A stretch of 64,000 nt of DNA from Thozetella sp. PMI_491 (Eukaryota > Ascomycota > Sordariomycetes > Chaetosphaeriales > Chaetosphaeriaceae). Location: NCBI GenBank assembly GCA_021432635.1, contig MU270015.1, positions 1,101,762-1,165,761 on the forward strand, in the 5' to 3' direction. The position numbers and the translations under genes were made by a program. The notes below the pieces were generated by a model, which saw nothing but the letters and a program-made list of their open reading frames with translations, was not told the DNA's origin and did not search any database. Shown here piece by piece: positions 43,684 to 55,185 of the stretch; position 1 is the stretch's first letter, and each line of letters starts with the position of its first letter.

Positions 43684-45438
43684 ATGAGACTAATTAATGT
43701 TGAGACACTAGACTTGGAAGAGTTTTACGGGGAAGAAGTTCCCAAATATGCGATTCTTTCTCACACATGGGAAGATGGCGAGGTCACGTTCCAGGATTGG
43801 AAGGAGCCCAGTATCTCCTCGAAAAAGCCAGGGTTCGCCAAGATTCGAGGCGCATGTCGACAATGTCTAAATGACTCTTTAAAATACCTATGGGTAGACA
43901 CCAACTGCATCGATAAGACAAGCTCTGCAGAGCTGACGGAAGCCATCAATTCTATGTTTGCTTGGTACCAGAGAGCTGAAATATGCTATAACTATCTTAT
44001 CGATGTCCCTCCTATCGACAAGAAGGATAGGGACCGGCTGGTTCATTTTCGAAAGAGTCGCTGGTTTACTCGAGGCTGGACCCTACAAGAGCTGCTCGCT
44101 CCTCAAAGATCAGTCTTCTTCTCACAAGATTGGGCAAAATTCGGCAGCAGATCTTCATCTCTGCTAAACCCGATATCCTCAATAACCGGCATAGATGTCA
44201 GATTTCTCAGCGGCACATCGTTAATGAATGCAAGCGTCTCCGAAAAGATGTCTTGGCTTTCGCGACGGGTCACTACTAGAGTCGAAGATATAGCATACTG
44301 CGCCCTCGGAATATTCGACATCAACATGCCTCTATTGTACGGCGAAGGAATGAAGGCCTTTATTCGTCTACAAGAAGAGATCATCAAAGTCTCGAATGAT
44401 CATACTCTTTTTTGCTGGACTTGGACAAACTCCATACCTAGAGATTGGGTCAGCATGCTTGCACCGTCACCAGAGGCATTCATGTTTTCCGAAAGTTATC
44501 TTGCGAGAGAGACGACAGCTACGCCGTCTTCATATTCCATGACCAACGCTGGGCTCTCCATACGTCTTGCCACGGTCCAGACCTGGTCCTATTCATTTGC
44601 GATTCTCAATGCTATATCCAAAAACACACCTTCGAGCCGACGTGTCGCCATCCCCATAGCCGCACACAACAACGGTACGTTTCGAAGGCTGCAGTTTCCA
44701 CCAAGACCATCACTTTGTGAAGCGAGTCTTATCGCCCTTCACCGACGTCTATTTGTGAGCACCAGACCTGGCTTATCGGGTGTGTCATTGTTGTCTACGG
44801 TACCCAGGTTCAAGTACGGCCTGATCCTGACATTTGGGGATATGCGTTCATTGCTAGACAAGCGCCTTTCTAACTACTCCAACCTGGAATACAACGATGG
44901 CTTTATTCCGGTGGAAAGGGCAGCGGGTCTCCTGGGCTTTGAAGTTTACCCTCCGTACAGATTTAACTCTGAACGAAGCCTGCTTCTATTCCCAACATAC
45001 GAGGACCCAGGTCAACTCTCCTGCGTTTTCTTACGCCTGGGGTCAACTAAACAGTCAGGGTGTGTGCTTTTCTTTGGCATCCGGGCCTTGACATCGACCG
45101 AAGTTCTGTGGTTCTGCAAAATACTTCCCGCAGCCGATTGGGACAAAATCACCTCCAATCACGAGCTTAGAAAACTGAGAGCCAAGTATACCGGAGAAAC
45201 ACTAAGCTCAATGTATTCTCATTCTTCCGACTTGCACCTGAGCTTAAAAATTGATGACGAGGTCGGCGTGATTGGCGACACGGTGATGCGATTCGCTCAC
45301 CTTTTCAAGTTCGGCCAAGTGCCTAGATTTGGCGTTAACGAGGCGGAGGAGGAAGCAGCGGCTAGTGACACTGACTCAAACTGTGCTGTACTCCTATACA
45401 GTGATGAGAACTATACTGAAAGAAAATCTCGCGCTTAG
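43684..45438 (+). CDS. HET-domain protein 3 (HET-D/E-like N-terminal type)
   Basis: An intronless gene; the start at 43684 (MRLINVETLDLEEF) is chosen because it is the conserved first residue of this HET subtype, although the frame stays open upstream. The product is 584 residues. HET marks are YAILSHTW (22-29), GFAKIRGACRQC, YLWVDTNCID (68-77), WFTRGWTLQELLAP (127-140), MSWLSRRVTTRVEDIAYCALGIFDINMPLLYGEG. This is the subtype found at the N-terminus of HET-D and HET-E; those carry NACHT and WD repeats afterwards, which are absent here. The C-terminal 300 residues are an uncharacterised region common in HET/DUF8212-type proteins. Likely a stand-alone cell-death effector; inferred from family. 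Confidence 0.92.
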   Translation: MRLINVETLDLEEFYGEEVPKYAILSHTWEDGEVTFQDWKEPSISSKKPGFAKIRGACRQCLNDSLKYLWVDTNCIDKTSSAELTEAINSMFAWYQRAEICYNYLIDVPPIDKKDRDRLVHFRKSRWFTRGWTLQELLAPQRSVFFSQDWAKFGSRSSSLLNPISSITGIDVRFLSGTSLMNASVSEKMSWLSRRVTTRVEDIAYCALGIFDINMPLLYGEGMKAFIRLQEEIIKVSNDHTLFCWTWTNSIPRDWVSMLAPSPEAFMFSESYLARETTATPSSYSMTNAGLSIRLATVQTWSYSFAILNAISKNTPSSRRVAIPIAAHNNGTFRRLQFPPRPSLCEASLIALHRRLFVSTRPGLSGVSLLSTVPRFKYGLILTFGDMRSLLDKRLSNYSNLEYNDGFIPVERAAGLLGFEVYPPYRFNSERSLLLFPTYEDPGQLSCVFLRLGSTKQSGCVLFFGIRALTSTEVLWFCKILPAADWDKITSNHELRKLRAKYTGETLSSMYSHSSDLHLSLKIDDEVGVIGDTVMRFAHLFKFGQVPRFGVNEAEEEAAASDTDSNCAVLLYSDENYTERKSRA

Positions 45439-46053
45439 CAATAAGATAAAGAACGCTTATTCTATAATGTTTAGAAACTTCCACTGTCTGCAGCTCCGTT
45501 ATGCCTCGCCTTAGAATACCTAAGGTACCTAAGGGATCTTTACATGTGATGAGGCGGACGCTGAGCTCCGCTGAACCCCTTGTCCCCGAAGTAGGTCCAA
45601 CGACTAGGTCACTAGTTGATTATCGCTAGCTTGTTAATGGCAGCTATGTAGAGTAAAGCATTATCACAATTGTAAAGGCTTCCGGCCATAGACAAAAACA
45701 CTGTAGTCGCGTAAATAGTGATTCAGTCAGAAAAGTAAAAGGAGTATAGAAGGCCAGTCTCGAACTTACATATTCATATATATGTGAACGGAAGGACATT
45801 CGGCTCTTTCCAGACCTCGGATAAAAAATACTCGATTTCCTCAGCAGACCACCCAATCACAGTAATAACCTTAAAAACTAATACCATACAGTCCGTCTAG
45901 GATAACCCCCTGTTCCTAACAATAAGGCCACTAAATTTTTGATTACGGGGTTGAGCGCCGAGTATAGAGCACCGACCCTTTCCCCTTACCTCACCATCTT
46001 TCAACCCTCCCAAGTACACCATCGGACAAAAACTGATGAATTATACAAATTGC
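45439..46053. other. Intergenic gap
   Basis: 615 bases between convergent genes, with the motif ACCTAAGGTACCTAAGG at 45518-45534. No gene is visible. Confidence 0.5.
45518..45534. repeat. Overlapping palindrome CCTAAGGTACCTAAGG region
   Basis: A GGTACC-centred near-palindrome related to the one at 18170-18181. Two such copies in unrelated gaps suggest a dispersed short motif. Confidence 0.5.
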
Positions 46054-48207
46054 CTATAGCTCATCTGGAGACCAATGCAGCATGGTCTCGAACCACTGAT
46101 CGCTCTCCAAGTTCATCGACTCCATCCAGACCATCTCATCCAGTATCGAGGGATAGCGACCCCCGGTGATGTCGGGCTCTGCGATCCAGTCTCCAGTCAC
46201 CGCGTCACGTTTCTGAGCTACTAAGAGCATCTTAGATTCCATCCACGCCCGCGACCGAGTCAGTAGTTTGGATAGCAGCTTGAATAGGTCGTCATCGATA
46301 TCCAGGCCGGTTTCCCCACTCAGCCGCTCAAACTTCGCAGACACCCAGTCCAGAACCAGCGACAAGTCGACTCGGGTCCGCACCGCTCGGCAGTCCCAGG
46401 CTGGATCTTCCATTGTCGACAGGTGCTTCAAGATGACGGTGCACCGGATAGTCTGCGACCAAAAATGAAAGGGAAGACCGACGCAGTCTGCGAGCGGCAC
46501 TGTTTGGAATATGTCCAACCACGAGCGGATGGCCTCGACGGACTGCCATTGGCACTCCAGACGTTCGAAACCGGGGACCTGCCCACTGCCGCCAAATTGA
46601 CCGGGCAAAGCAATTTCTGGTGCATCCGTGTTGATCGAAAATGCTGTCTGGTATATGTACAGCTCTGCATATTGTGTATACATATCGAGAATATCTGCAT
46701 GCCACGGCCGGGCAGGGCCCACGCCTGCATGTTAGTGTAACCGTGTCTTGATCAATAATGATAGCCGTTGACTCGGATGCCGCGACACTCACCCCTATGG
46801 TGGAATCCCGGAGAGAGGGAAGCTCTGAGGTCAAGTAGCTCCGCACGTAGTGTTTTGAGGTATAAAATAGACGGGACAGTGACAGGCGCCGCGTGTGCTG
46901 AGGCACGACTGCGATCTGCCTCCTGCTGTTCTCGAATCTCGGCTGCTTTCTGAATGAGCAGCTGCAAGCGCACATGGAATACCAATGCCTCATCAGTCGG
47001 ACAGGACTTGTTCATCCCGACAATGCGCAGGGCCTCTCCCATTTGAGGTGTCCACCGGAGAGCATCTATACGGCTAAAGTGAGAGGCGAGGCTAGTAAGG
47101 CGTGTACGTTAGCAACTTGCATCGAACGCAGCCACGAATGCACGGGCAGAATAAGGATTACGCCAGCATACGTACTTAGAGCTCAAGACAAAACATGCCA
47201 GCACCGCTCGGTGACGTTCCATGAAGCTTTGAACACTGTCATTAGTGTCCTGGTTATCTCTGCTGAACCCTTGAGTGAGCGTCATCATTATAGTTAAATC
47301 GGGCGGCGATGGCTTGTTCAGTCGCATGTCATACACCAGTGAAATGGCAAGCATCATGAGGCGCGACAAGAGGTCTGCACGGCCGAGGAAGCCGTCGGTG
47401 CTCCATGTGATATACGTGAGCAATCCAAGCAGAATGTCAATATTGGACTGGGCTTCGAGAATCGCCGCTGCGGTTATGAGTCTCTTTAGATGCTCAGCTC
47501 TGGCCAGCTTTGTCTGTGTTGAGAAGGACGTGACAGTAACGATGGCCTGGAATAGGAATGGCCGATCTCTGCGTAACTCCCAAGCCGTGAGGCGGGGAGG
47601 GAGATGGACAAGGGGGAAGCATGGTAGCATCCGTGATCGGAATAGGTTGAGACACTCTTCGGCCTCGTGTGGTGAGATATCGAGGGGAGCCAGGGTGTTA
47701 CGGGGTGCTGCGGCCGGGGTTGAGCACAACGGTGCCGCCGGCGATAGGTCCGTTGCCGCAATCGGGCCCCCGGCGATGCTGGGGTTAGTGCTGCCCGAGG
47801 TTGACGGAGTCCGTACCGAGCTAGCTGTGGATAGCGATAGGCTCTCATCGCCGAGGAGCCTATGCACGTTTGCCGAAGATCCGGAGGCGCTGACAACGGA
47901 CTGCATAGCGGATAATAAAGACTCTATCTTCCCCTCTAGTTGGGCGATGCGCGTATCCGACTCCTGTGCCCTCTGCGCAATGCGACGGCGAGCAGAGTCG
48001 GACGGCTGGCAATCTTTCCTGAGACGAAAACATCTAGATGCAAAGTCGTTCAGCGCGTGCCAGGCATCAATTTTGCTAGGATGCTGCTAACCTCTCGCAG
48101 CTGCCACCACTGGGGCGAGGAACACAGCGGCACTTGGCCTTGAAGCATGCCATACAGGCCAGGCCATACGTGGTGGACTGGCCCTGCCCTGCCCCGTTTC
48201 TATCCAT
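46054..48207 (-). CDS. Zn2Cys6 transcription factor
   Basis: Four exons, complement(join(46054..46724,46793..47073,47176..48033,48092..48207)), giving 641 residues; all splice phases match. The zinc cluster is at the N-terminus with Cys 18, 21, 28, 37, 40 and 47 (CMACFKAKCRC, then CERCFRLRKDC) and is split by the first intron. It is followed by the basic linker ARRRIAQRAQESDTRIAQLE, which forms a short coiled coil for dimerisation. The middle part holds the fungal regulatory domain (FPLVHLPPRLTAWELR, AHLLLL-type helices and SPPDLTIMMTLTQGF). It would act in the nucleus on CGG-containing sites. Target genes are unknown; the closest candidates are the hydrolase and thioesterase downstream at 49.6-52 kb. 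Confidence 0.9.
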
Positions 48208-49572
48208 TGCTGCTTACAATACGGTACTGGTTACCTTTGTCTTATCGAGAAGGCCGTATATCCTCAGGAATGGGGCCGAGTGCCTGAGAGATGGATTGCA
48301 TTAAAGGGCGAGGAAAATCCAACGGAGTCTAGTCCGGCGGAATTCGGCTCCGTGCCCCCACCGACGATTGCATACGAACGGACTTTGGCGCCGAAACCCT
48401 GACGAATGCTGTTGTGCGCTTTCAACAAGGCGTTCTGAATTGGGGAGTGACGTCATATCTTTTCCCTGAGAAGTTCAGAATATTATGGGACACCTATACC
48501 TGAAAATAGCAATTCTAGTAAATAAACTAGGAGATGGCTGTCTGTTGGAGCTGGCAATTGGGCGCTCTTAGCGTAGGCTACCATCACCTATACTCCTGAC
48601 CTTCGAATGGATTATGAGAAGGGCGGCATATCTATGGCTAATTGCTTGATCTAGCACGAGTAGAAAATAGGGATCTTGATCGAGTCTAGTTTTTGAGACT
48701 TGAAAGGATCATTTGCGTAGTTTTGCGTAGCAAGGTAGGTACTTCAGGTTTCACTTTCAGACGCACTACAATCTGTTGAAAGATGCAAGGATCTCATCCC
48801 AGACGCCGGCTATGGTACAGACCCGAAAGACCCTATACTGTAGGCAAAGAGCCAGTCAAGAGACAATATTGTTTTTGTCTACGTCCTCCTTTCTCAACCG
48901 CACCAAATGGGGCGATGATCCTGCTACATGCCATGCTGGGCGCTGCGACTGACTGAGACTGAGCCTGGGCCTTGTGTCAACGAACCAGCGGTTTGGACCT
49001 ACCCGTGGATTTATTTTATTCCGCGGATTGTTTACGTGAATGGGAAGAGTCAAAGGCACAGGGATGGCGCAGGGAACTTCTGTCGCCTGTAGCGGGGCGC
49101 TTAAGCCCGCAGAGGAATAGTCAGTGGGCCGAACGGGCAGCTGAGGAATGGAAGAGGAACGGACGGAGATTACGATTATTCACCGACAGATTCTATCCCA
49201 GAATTTATCGTGAAACTAATTACCGCCTTTGTCGATGTGTGCGGATGATCCGTAGGTCTAACTGGCCGTATAGTGACGCTTATCTAGCGATGATGCCAAC
49301 TGCAAATGAAGGCGAAGATATGAGGGCGAGAGGCACAGTCAATCATGTGGTTTGCAAGATTCGCATCCATATACTTAGTTTATCTACCCGCCTAGCTGAG
49401 CAATTCTTGTCCCCTGACCTTCCCTGTTCAGTTGACCTCCGCTACAGCCAACCATCGTCGCCGTACCCCGCTTCCATATATTCTTGTCGCCATTCTCCGC
49501 TCTGGTGTAGCTAACAAACAAAACAATACCCCATGAATCGTATCTCCAACAACGCGCACCTGTAAGAACACC
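48208..49572. other. Divergent promoter region
   Basis: About 1.4 kb between the divergent regulator and hydrolase genes. One 180-codon plus-strand frame (48972-49514) exists, but it shows no domain, signal peptide or compositional support, so it is not called. Confidence 0.5.
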
Positions 49573-50550
49573 ATGCACACTAAGGACCACTGCAAGATTG
49601 GGGCGGCCGCCCAAATCCCCGTCAACTCCACAAAGCCAGTCATCTCTGTCAGTCCTGTTGTTGTGCCCACCCCAGACCGTCTTACCGACCTCGAAGTGCG
49701 TGTAACCGCCCCAGTTACCGGCGATGGGCTACCGATTGTCATCTTCTCACACGGGCAAGGCCCGGGGAGCTTCTTGTCTTCTCTCGATGGGTATGCACCC
49801 CTTGTCGAGTTCTGGGCCGCCCATGGGTTTGCCGTAATCCAGCCAACGCACGTGAGCTCGACGCATCTGGGGCTGAAGGCTCCGCCGGGAGAGAAAATGT
49901 ACATGCTCCGGGATCGCATGGCAGATGTCCCGCGCATCCTCGATAACCTCCGCACCATCGGGGCGGGGGTTCCTGGGCTAGAGAGCCGACTCGATTATAG
50001 CCGTATCGCGATGGCCGGCCACTCGGGAGGCGCGTTAACCACCTCTTTGGCCATTGGCACCAGCAATACGGACCCGCGTGACGGCTTCAAGCTGGACCCA
50101 CACGACACCCGGATCAAGGCGGGCATAATCATGGCCGGGCCGGGGGCCGGAGGCTCTGCATTAAATGATGATGGGAAGAAATTCCTCCCGTTCCTGGACA
50201 CAGACTTCAGCACCATGACGACACCCGCGCTCGTTGTCATCGGAGACGCGGACGACGAGCTCACAGTGACGGACCGTGGTGCAGCTTGGAGTGCAGACCC
50301 TTATCACCTATCTCCAGGGCCGAAGGCCCTGCTCACGATCAAGGGTGGAAAGCACCAACTCTGTGGGATTGAGACGTGGGCTGGAAATCCTTCAAACGAG
50401 GAGTCTCCCACGCGCCTAGGCATCGTGCAGAGGATGACTTGGGCATATCTGCGAAGCCAGCTCTATGATGGAGACACAACATGGGCTGACGCATGCAAGG
50501 CTCTAGAGATCCCCGATCTGGCGGAACATGCTGTAGTTGAGAGCAAATGA
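49573..50550 (+). CDS. Alpha/beta hydrolase, PAF-acetylhydrolase/chlorophyllase-like
   Basis: An intronless gene for 325 residues. Hydrolase marks are IVIFSHGQGPGSF (oxyanion region), MAGHSGGALTT with the nucleophile Ser151, VIGDADDELTVTD with the likely acidic residue, and IKGGKHQLCGIETW with the likely catalytic His. There is no signal peptide, so the enzyme is probably cytosolic. Relatives of this type hydrolyse small esters, including acyl or phospholipid side chains; the true substrate is unknown. It ends about 220 bases from the convergent thioesterase-like gene, and is divergent from the zinc-cluster regulator. Confidence 0.87.
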   Translation: MHTKDHCKIGAAAQIPVNSTKPVISVSPVVVPTPDRLTDLEVRVTAPVTGDGLPIVIFSHGQGPGSFLSSLDGYAPLVEFWAAHGFAVIQPTHVSSTHLGLKAPPGEKMYMLRDRMADVPRILDNLRTIGAGVPGLESRLDYSRIAMAGHSGGALTTSLAIGTSNTDPRDGFKLDPHDTRIKAGIIMAGPGAGGSALNDDGKKFLPFLDTDFSTMTTPALVVIGDADDELTVTDRGAAWSADPYHLSPGPKALLTIKGGKHQLCGIETWAGNPSNEESPTRLGIVQRMTWAYLRSQLYDGDTTWADACKALEIPDLAEHAVVESK

Positions 50551-50768
50551 TGTAGTACTCGTAAAATTCCCGGAGGACATGCAAATTCCACGCTTAAGGT
50601 TTCATAGGTAAAGACGAAGCGATACATATTATATAGAATTACCGAGACAAGTATAATCATTTTCATTGTGCAGATCCGGCGATGGCGGTCCAGGAAGTAG
50701 CACCACCTTGGTAATGCGGAGCTTTTAGCAAGCTCTTCTGTGTGTTGGACTATAACTAGTTCGTGATA

Positions 50769-51943
50769 TTACAAGGCAGCCTTCCTAGCTCTCTTGTCGT
50801 TTACTGGCACCGCCATCATAGCATGCTGACTGGTCGCGACAAGCTGTCCTTCCTGGTTGAGCACCACGATATCGTAGTCCATGCGATTCTCCAGCAGGCT
50901 CCTTACTGTTATCCGCAAGAATAGCCACTTTGTGCCTTCCTCTGGCAGAAGTCTCTTGACCTCGGTACTGATGGTCATCGTGGAGACAATGTAGTTGATA
51001 TTCGTGTCATGGTCCCCGAACCCTTTGCCGAGGAAGCTGTCGCTCTTGCCCTCAGCGCGAGCCTTCCGCTGCGCCAGCCCTGCCTGGGCGATAACCTCAA
51101 ACCAGGAAGGTCGCTCGACGGGGTCGACGAAGTTATGGAGAATGGGTAAGGTGTTGTCGATGGCTAGGTGGAGTGTATCCTTGTTCCACACTGCACCGTT
51201 GGGCGAGGAGGGTTCCTGCCAGGCCGGCGTCACCCACTGGTCCAGGAAATGGCGATCCGAGATGGTGCGCTGGACAAAGAATTTGATATAGGAATGGCCG
51301 CGGCGAAAGATGGTGGGGGAATAAGGGGTGAGATAGCCAATCCATTCCGGGTCGACGTCGTCCTCCAAGGCCTGCATCGAGGTGGGCGGGACTGGACGTG
51401 GCGAGAGCTGCCATCCGGTCTTCGCCGAGAGAGCCCCCGGCACCGAAAAGTTTGTCATTCTGCTCCTCATGATTAATTGGTTCTGTTTTACGGAATACGC
51501 AATTTGGTCTTACGTGAAGTAGCCAACGAAGGTAGGCTTGCCCCTTTGGGATGCCTCGACATGCACTGTCGTGAGGGCCCTTGACGTGTTCGCGACACGT
51601 ATGTGAAACTCCGCCTTCTGTGGCAGCGGGAGGGTTGGACGGAAGAACTGGATGGCATAGTGAAGCACCTGGAGATGAGCGCTCGTCTCTGGGGTTCGCG
51701 CGACGAAATCGGAGACGGCTTTGTGCGCATAGGCGACCACAAGGCCGCCGACCGTTACTATCATGTATTATTAGACCCCATTGACGAGCTTAAAGAACGA
51801 CAGCATTGTAGTCGCTGCCGGGGAAGGCACGAACCGACACCAAAGCCAGCGGACGGGGGAAATCCAACCACATAGCGCCCGAGCTCGGGTGACTCGAGCT
51901 CCAGCACTTTGCTCACCGGTACCTGTTCCTCGGAGGCCGCCAT
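50769..51943 (-). CDS. Acyl-CoA thioesterase-like double-hotdog protein
   Basis: Three exons, complement(join(50769..51459,51514..51757,51841..51943)), giving 345 residues. The N-terminal hotdog half includes VTVGGLVVAYAHKAVSDFV (the HGGY-like helix, here VGGL), IQFFRPTLPLPQKAEFHIRV and VHVEASQRGKPTFVGYFT. The C-terminal half has WIGYLTPYSPTIFRRGHSYIKFF and NYIVSTMTISTEVKRLL, ending VATSQHAMMAVPV, which matches the acyl-CoA thioesterase family (TesB-like). It would hydrolyse acyl-CoA esters to free acid and CoA. No peroxisomal tripeptide is obvious, since the C-terminus is ARKAAL. The first intron (83 nt) has weak consensus at its acceptor, so the N-terminal junction is the least certain part. 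Confidence 0.82.
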
Positions 51944-52663
51944 GGACGCTGAAGCTTCAATTCAGACAAGGGATTGCGCAATATGTCGTGCCGGGGAAGA
52001 CTGAAAAGATCTCCAACCAAGGTTGAATGCAAGTAGAAAGTCGAAGTTTCAAGCCGCATTGGCACGTGTGCGCAGTCGGTAATTGGTAGGTAGTGCTGAC
52101 TGCTGTGCCGTGACTAGTGTAACAGGGCGACCCACCTTTTTTCTCAATAGAGAGTACGACATATGCGACCACCCCTTAAGCCTAAATGCGTCGCTTTGAC
52201 TCGGACCTCACAAATAATACACGACGACGGAGATTGACAAGGGGATAGAGCGACAGATTACGAACAACACCAATGATATGACTTTAAACAAGTCGGCCTC
52301 AGATCTATACGATGGCGGTCCCCTTCGGACTCTTCCTCTAGTACAATACTCTAACAACCTAGAACGACACCGCTGTATAGCACCTCGATACTTTAATCCG
52401 AGATGGACGTAGCTTAGCCTCATCGCATACCATTCGACAGCAGCGTGAAGAAGCCTGTAGCGCTAGCAGACGATAGTTGTCGACGCCTAGAGCTGGCTGA
52501 GGCGCAGCCTCGAAGCATGAACGAAGGGGGGTGGTAACCCCTCACCTATCAAAATCTGTCACAATGATTCAGACTGCTTTCCGCACTCGGTTGCAATAAT
52601 TATCGCGTCGGACGATCCTCGCAAGCGCATCGTTGCACCTTTGCCGCATATTTGAGCGAGATA
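51944..52663. other. Intergenic gap
   Basis: 720 bases between two minus-strand genes; no gene or repeat is visible. Confidence 0.5.
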
Positions 52664-55185
52664 TTACAACTCTTTTGCACCGGGGGCTCGAGTATTGTAG
52701 GTGGGTGTCGCAGTCTCTTCCACGCCCTCGGAGTATCTCTTTGGGGATGTATAGGGATATTGCTGGCCGTCAAAGGCTTCATCCCTATTGTCTCTAGAAG
52801 TGCCGTCTCTCGGTGAGTATCCTTCGATGTGTGGTCGCATAACATGTGGCATTGGATTTATCCATGTCGGACGCATATCTGGAGCCGGATCGTTGACATT
52901 ACCATAACCTTCAAGGGCTTCCTTCATAACCAGCGCTGGTTGCGATCGGGGATGTGAGTTGCTTGCCCTGAGGATAACGTGTTGATCGCTGGGGATGAGT
53001 TCGTGAATGGTGAGAGTCTTGCCAGCGCTCACGAGCAGAATTTTAATCGGAGCTCTGTGGTCAGGGTCACAGCACCTGTCATCCACGAGCGCCTGGAGAT
53101 ATTCAACAACTTCCCAGAGAGCCAAATTCCAAGAATATAGACTGGTGTCAAACTGCGAGAGTCCGTCGATAATACAGTATACGGTGACTGAGGAAGATAA
53201 ACGACCCAAGAGGTCGCCGAAGAGATTGCACAGCGTCGAAATCGGCAACTCAAGTGCTTCGGTAAAATTTAAAGTCGCCAATATATTCTTGGAATTTTCA
53301 AGGTGATTTGGCAATCCGGCAGGCCAGTCGATGAGAAGCTGGATAATTAGGCTGCGAATTAAGCCTTGTGGACCCGGTAGGCTCCCTTCCGGTGCAACAT
53401 GCTCTCCACAGAAGAAGCATAGGACGATATTCTGAGTTATTTTCGCAGTTGCGTTTTGATAATTCCCCCGCAAGCTCTCAACTAGGAAGGCACAGAAGAC
53501 CGACATGGCAGAGATTTTGCCCACACTGTTCTCCTGCATGTGACCGTTCACGAGGAGGAGGTTCGAGTCCGATGGAGAGAGCCAGTAGCCAAGTATTATG
53601 TCGGTATCCATGAGGAACGTAGCTCGGGAAAGAGCCTTCTCAGTGAAAGAATGCTGCTTTCGCAGCACGGTGCAGAGGTCTTGGTCTGCTACAGTAAGCT
53701 CCTCCTCATCGCTAGCCAGCCTTCCAAATAATGTGTTCGGTTGGACTGTATCTTCTACCCGTGGCGAGCGGTACGGGGGATCGAAGAAATAATCTTCCGC
53801 CGGGATTGCTATAAATATTGTAAGCGCAGTTTTGGAGACGTCACAAAATCATCAAACTTACCTAGCATATCCCGAGACGCACCCAGGCTACCTTGGCGCA
53901 AGTGCTCTTGGACCATCTGATAAATCGATAGAAAGAAATGACCACCTCCGCTCGCCAAAGCTGCTTGAGATTGCCGTATTTCGTTGATATCTGCAGCTAG
54001 GGAGTGAATCCCAGTCGCTATTGTGTTTATGAATTCTACCTGGCTTTCCACCGTAGTAGCGAGCCGTTCCTGGCTCGCCTGCACCTTTTCGATTGATACA
54101 CGGCTCAGGTGCACAATCCAAGTGTCTAGGTCTTTCTCTGATTGGCGAAGTGGCTTGAGAAGAGCTTCTACTTCGGCGACGGGATCTCCTGCAATAGCCT
54201 TGCCGAATTTCTTGTACACTTTGAATTAAAGCGTCGGGTTAGCTCCTGAGCTCGTAAGGTCATGTTCTTGGACAGATACTCACGAGGATACTTTTCCTGT
54301 CGGAGTAGAATGCGAATGAGAGCAGGTATGGACTTTACAAGCTCTTTATATAGCATTCCAATAAGGCCAGCGAGATGGTCGTCGGTTGGATGTAGCTCTC
54401 TGTAGCGTCTAGCCTGTTCCAAAACCTCCGGGATCCGTTCAAATATCTCGAATATCTTCTCGCAGCATTCGCATCTTCTTTTTACGGCCTACAGTGTAAT
54501 GTGTAAGGAAGATGCCATTTGGTGTCTGCTATCGCCGGAGCGAGTATTGGCCAAAACGATGGTCAGTGAAGTGGCTTACCTTAAATATGATGATTAATCC
54601 GCCTTTCAAGATTCCCAATCCGTTCTCGTCCGGGATACCCTCCAGAAGGGGCATGACATTTCTTGATATCCCGGACCCATTGCGGAACATGCGACGTGCA
54701 AAAATTCGGTTGCCTTTCTCATTGTATGAATCCCGTGCCTTCTCAAGCTCGTTAAGGACTTCTTGCCAACCCCAAGAAGCTTGTTCGGGTCCGGACCAAA
54801 AAGACTCGCCAGTATTACTGGCATAATTTTCTATTGCTCGTCGTAGCTCACTGTACAGGGGCTTGTCAGAACGAGCCCACTAACTCGAGAGTTATCGTAT
54901 CTGCTCGCTGGAGACGATCAGGCGCGATGGCGGTAGGCATATGTGCACGAGAGCAGAATTTCTCCCAAGTAGAAAGTGATATAATGAGCCGAGCATGACT
55001 TACTTGTTATCAAGCTCCGAAATCAAGTTCTGTGGCGCGAGATTATGACAGCTGTTGAGTCGAACAAGAGCGGCAGCCTGCGACATTGTATCGTTTGTTC
55101 TGCACCAAGACTGAAATATCCGTACCTCGCACTCGTTATTAAGTCTCTCGAGCAATGTTTGAGGCAGATATCTTTCCGAGTCCAT
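52664..55185 (-). CDS. DUF7708-like protein with a degenerate NTPase core
   Basis: Five exons, complement(join(52664..53808,53862..54218,54284..54488,54580..54850,55004..55185)), giving 719 residues; all phases fit. The first 340 residues match the fungal DUF7708-type helical region (FARRMFRNGSGISRNVMPLL, then LLEGIPDENGLGILKGGLII, CECCEKIFEIFERIPEVL and LYKELVKSIPALIRILLR), followed by a coiled-coil-like stretch (SIEKVQASQERLATTVESQV). From residue 421 comes a P-loop-like segment (LLLVNGHMQENSVGKISAMS) that lacks a full Walker A, then FCGEHV, GPQGLIRSLIIQLL and the Walker B-like YCIIDGLSQFD (549-559). The last 60 residues are polar and disordered. It resembles an inactive STAND-like NTPase. 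The gene is divergent from the AAA+ ATPase across a 746-base gap. Confidence 0.8.

Noticed and set aside
48972-49514. 180-codon open frame on the plus strand
   Set aside because: No domain, signal peptide, repeat or intron support; it lies in a divergent promoter gap and its composition is not coding-like.
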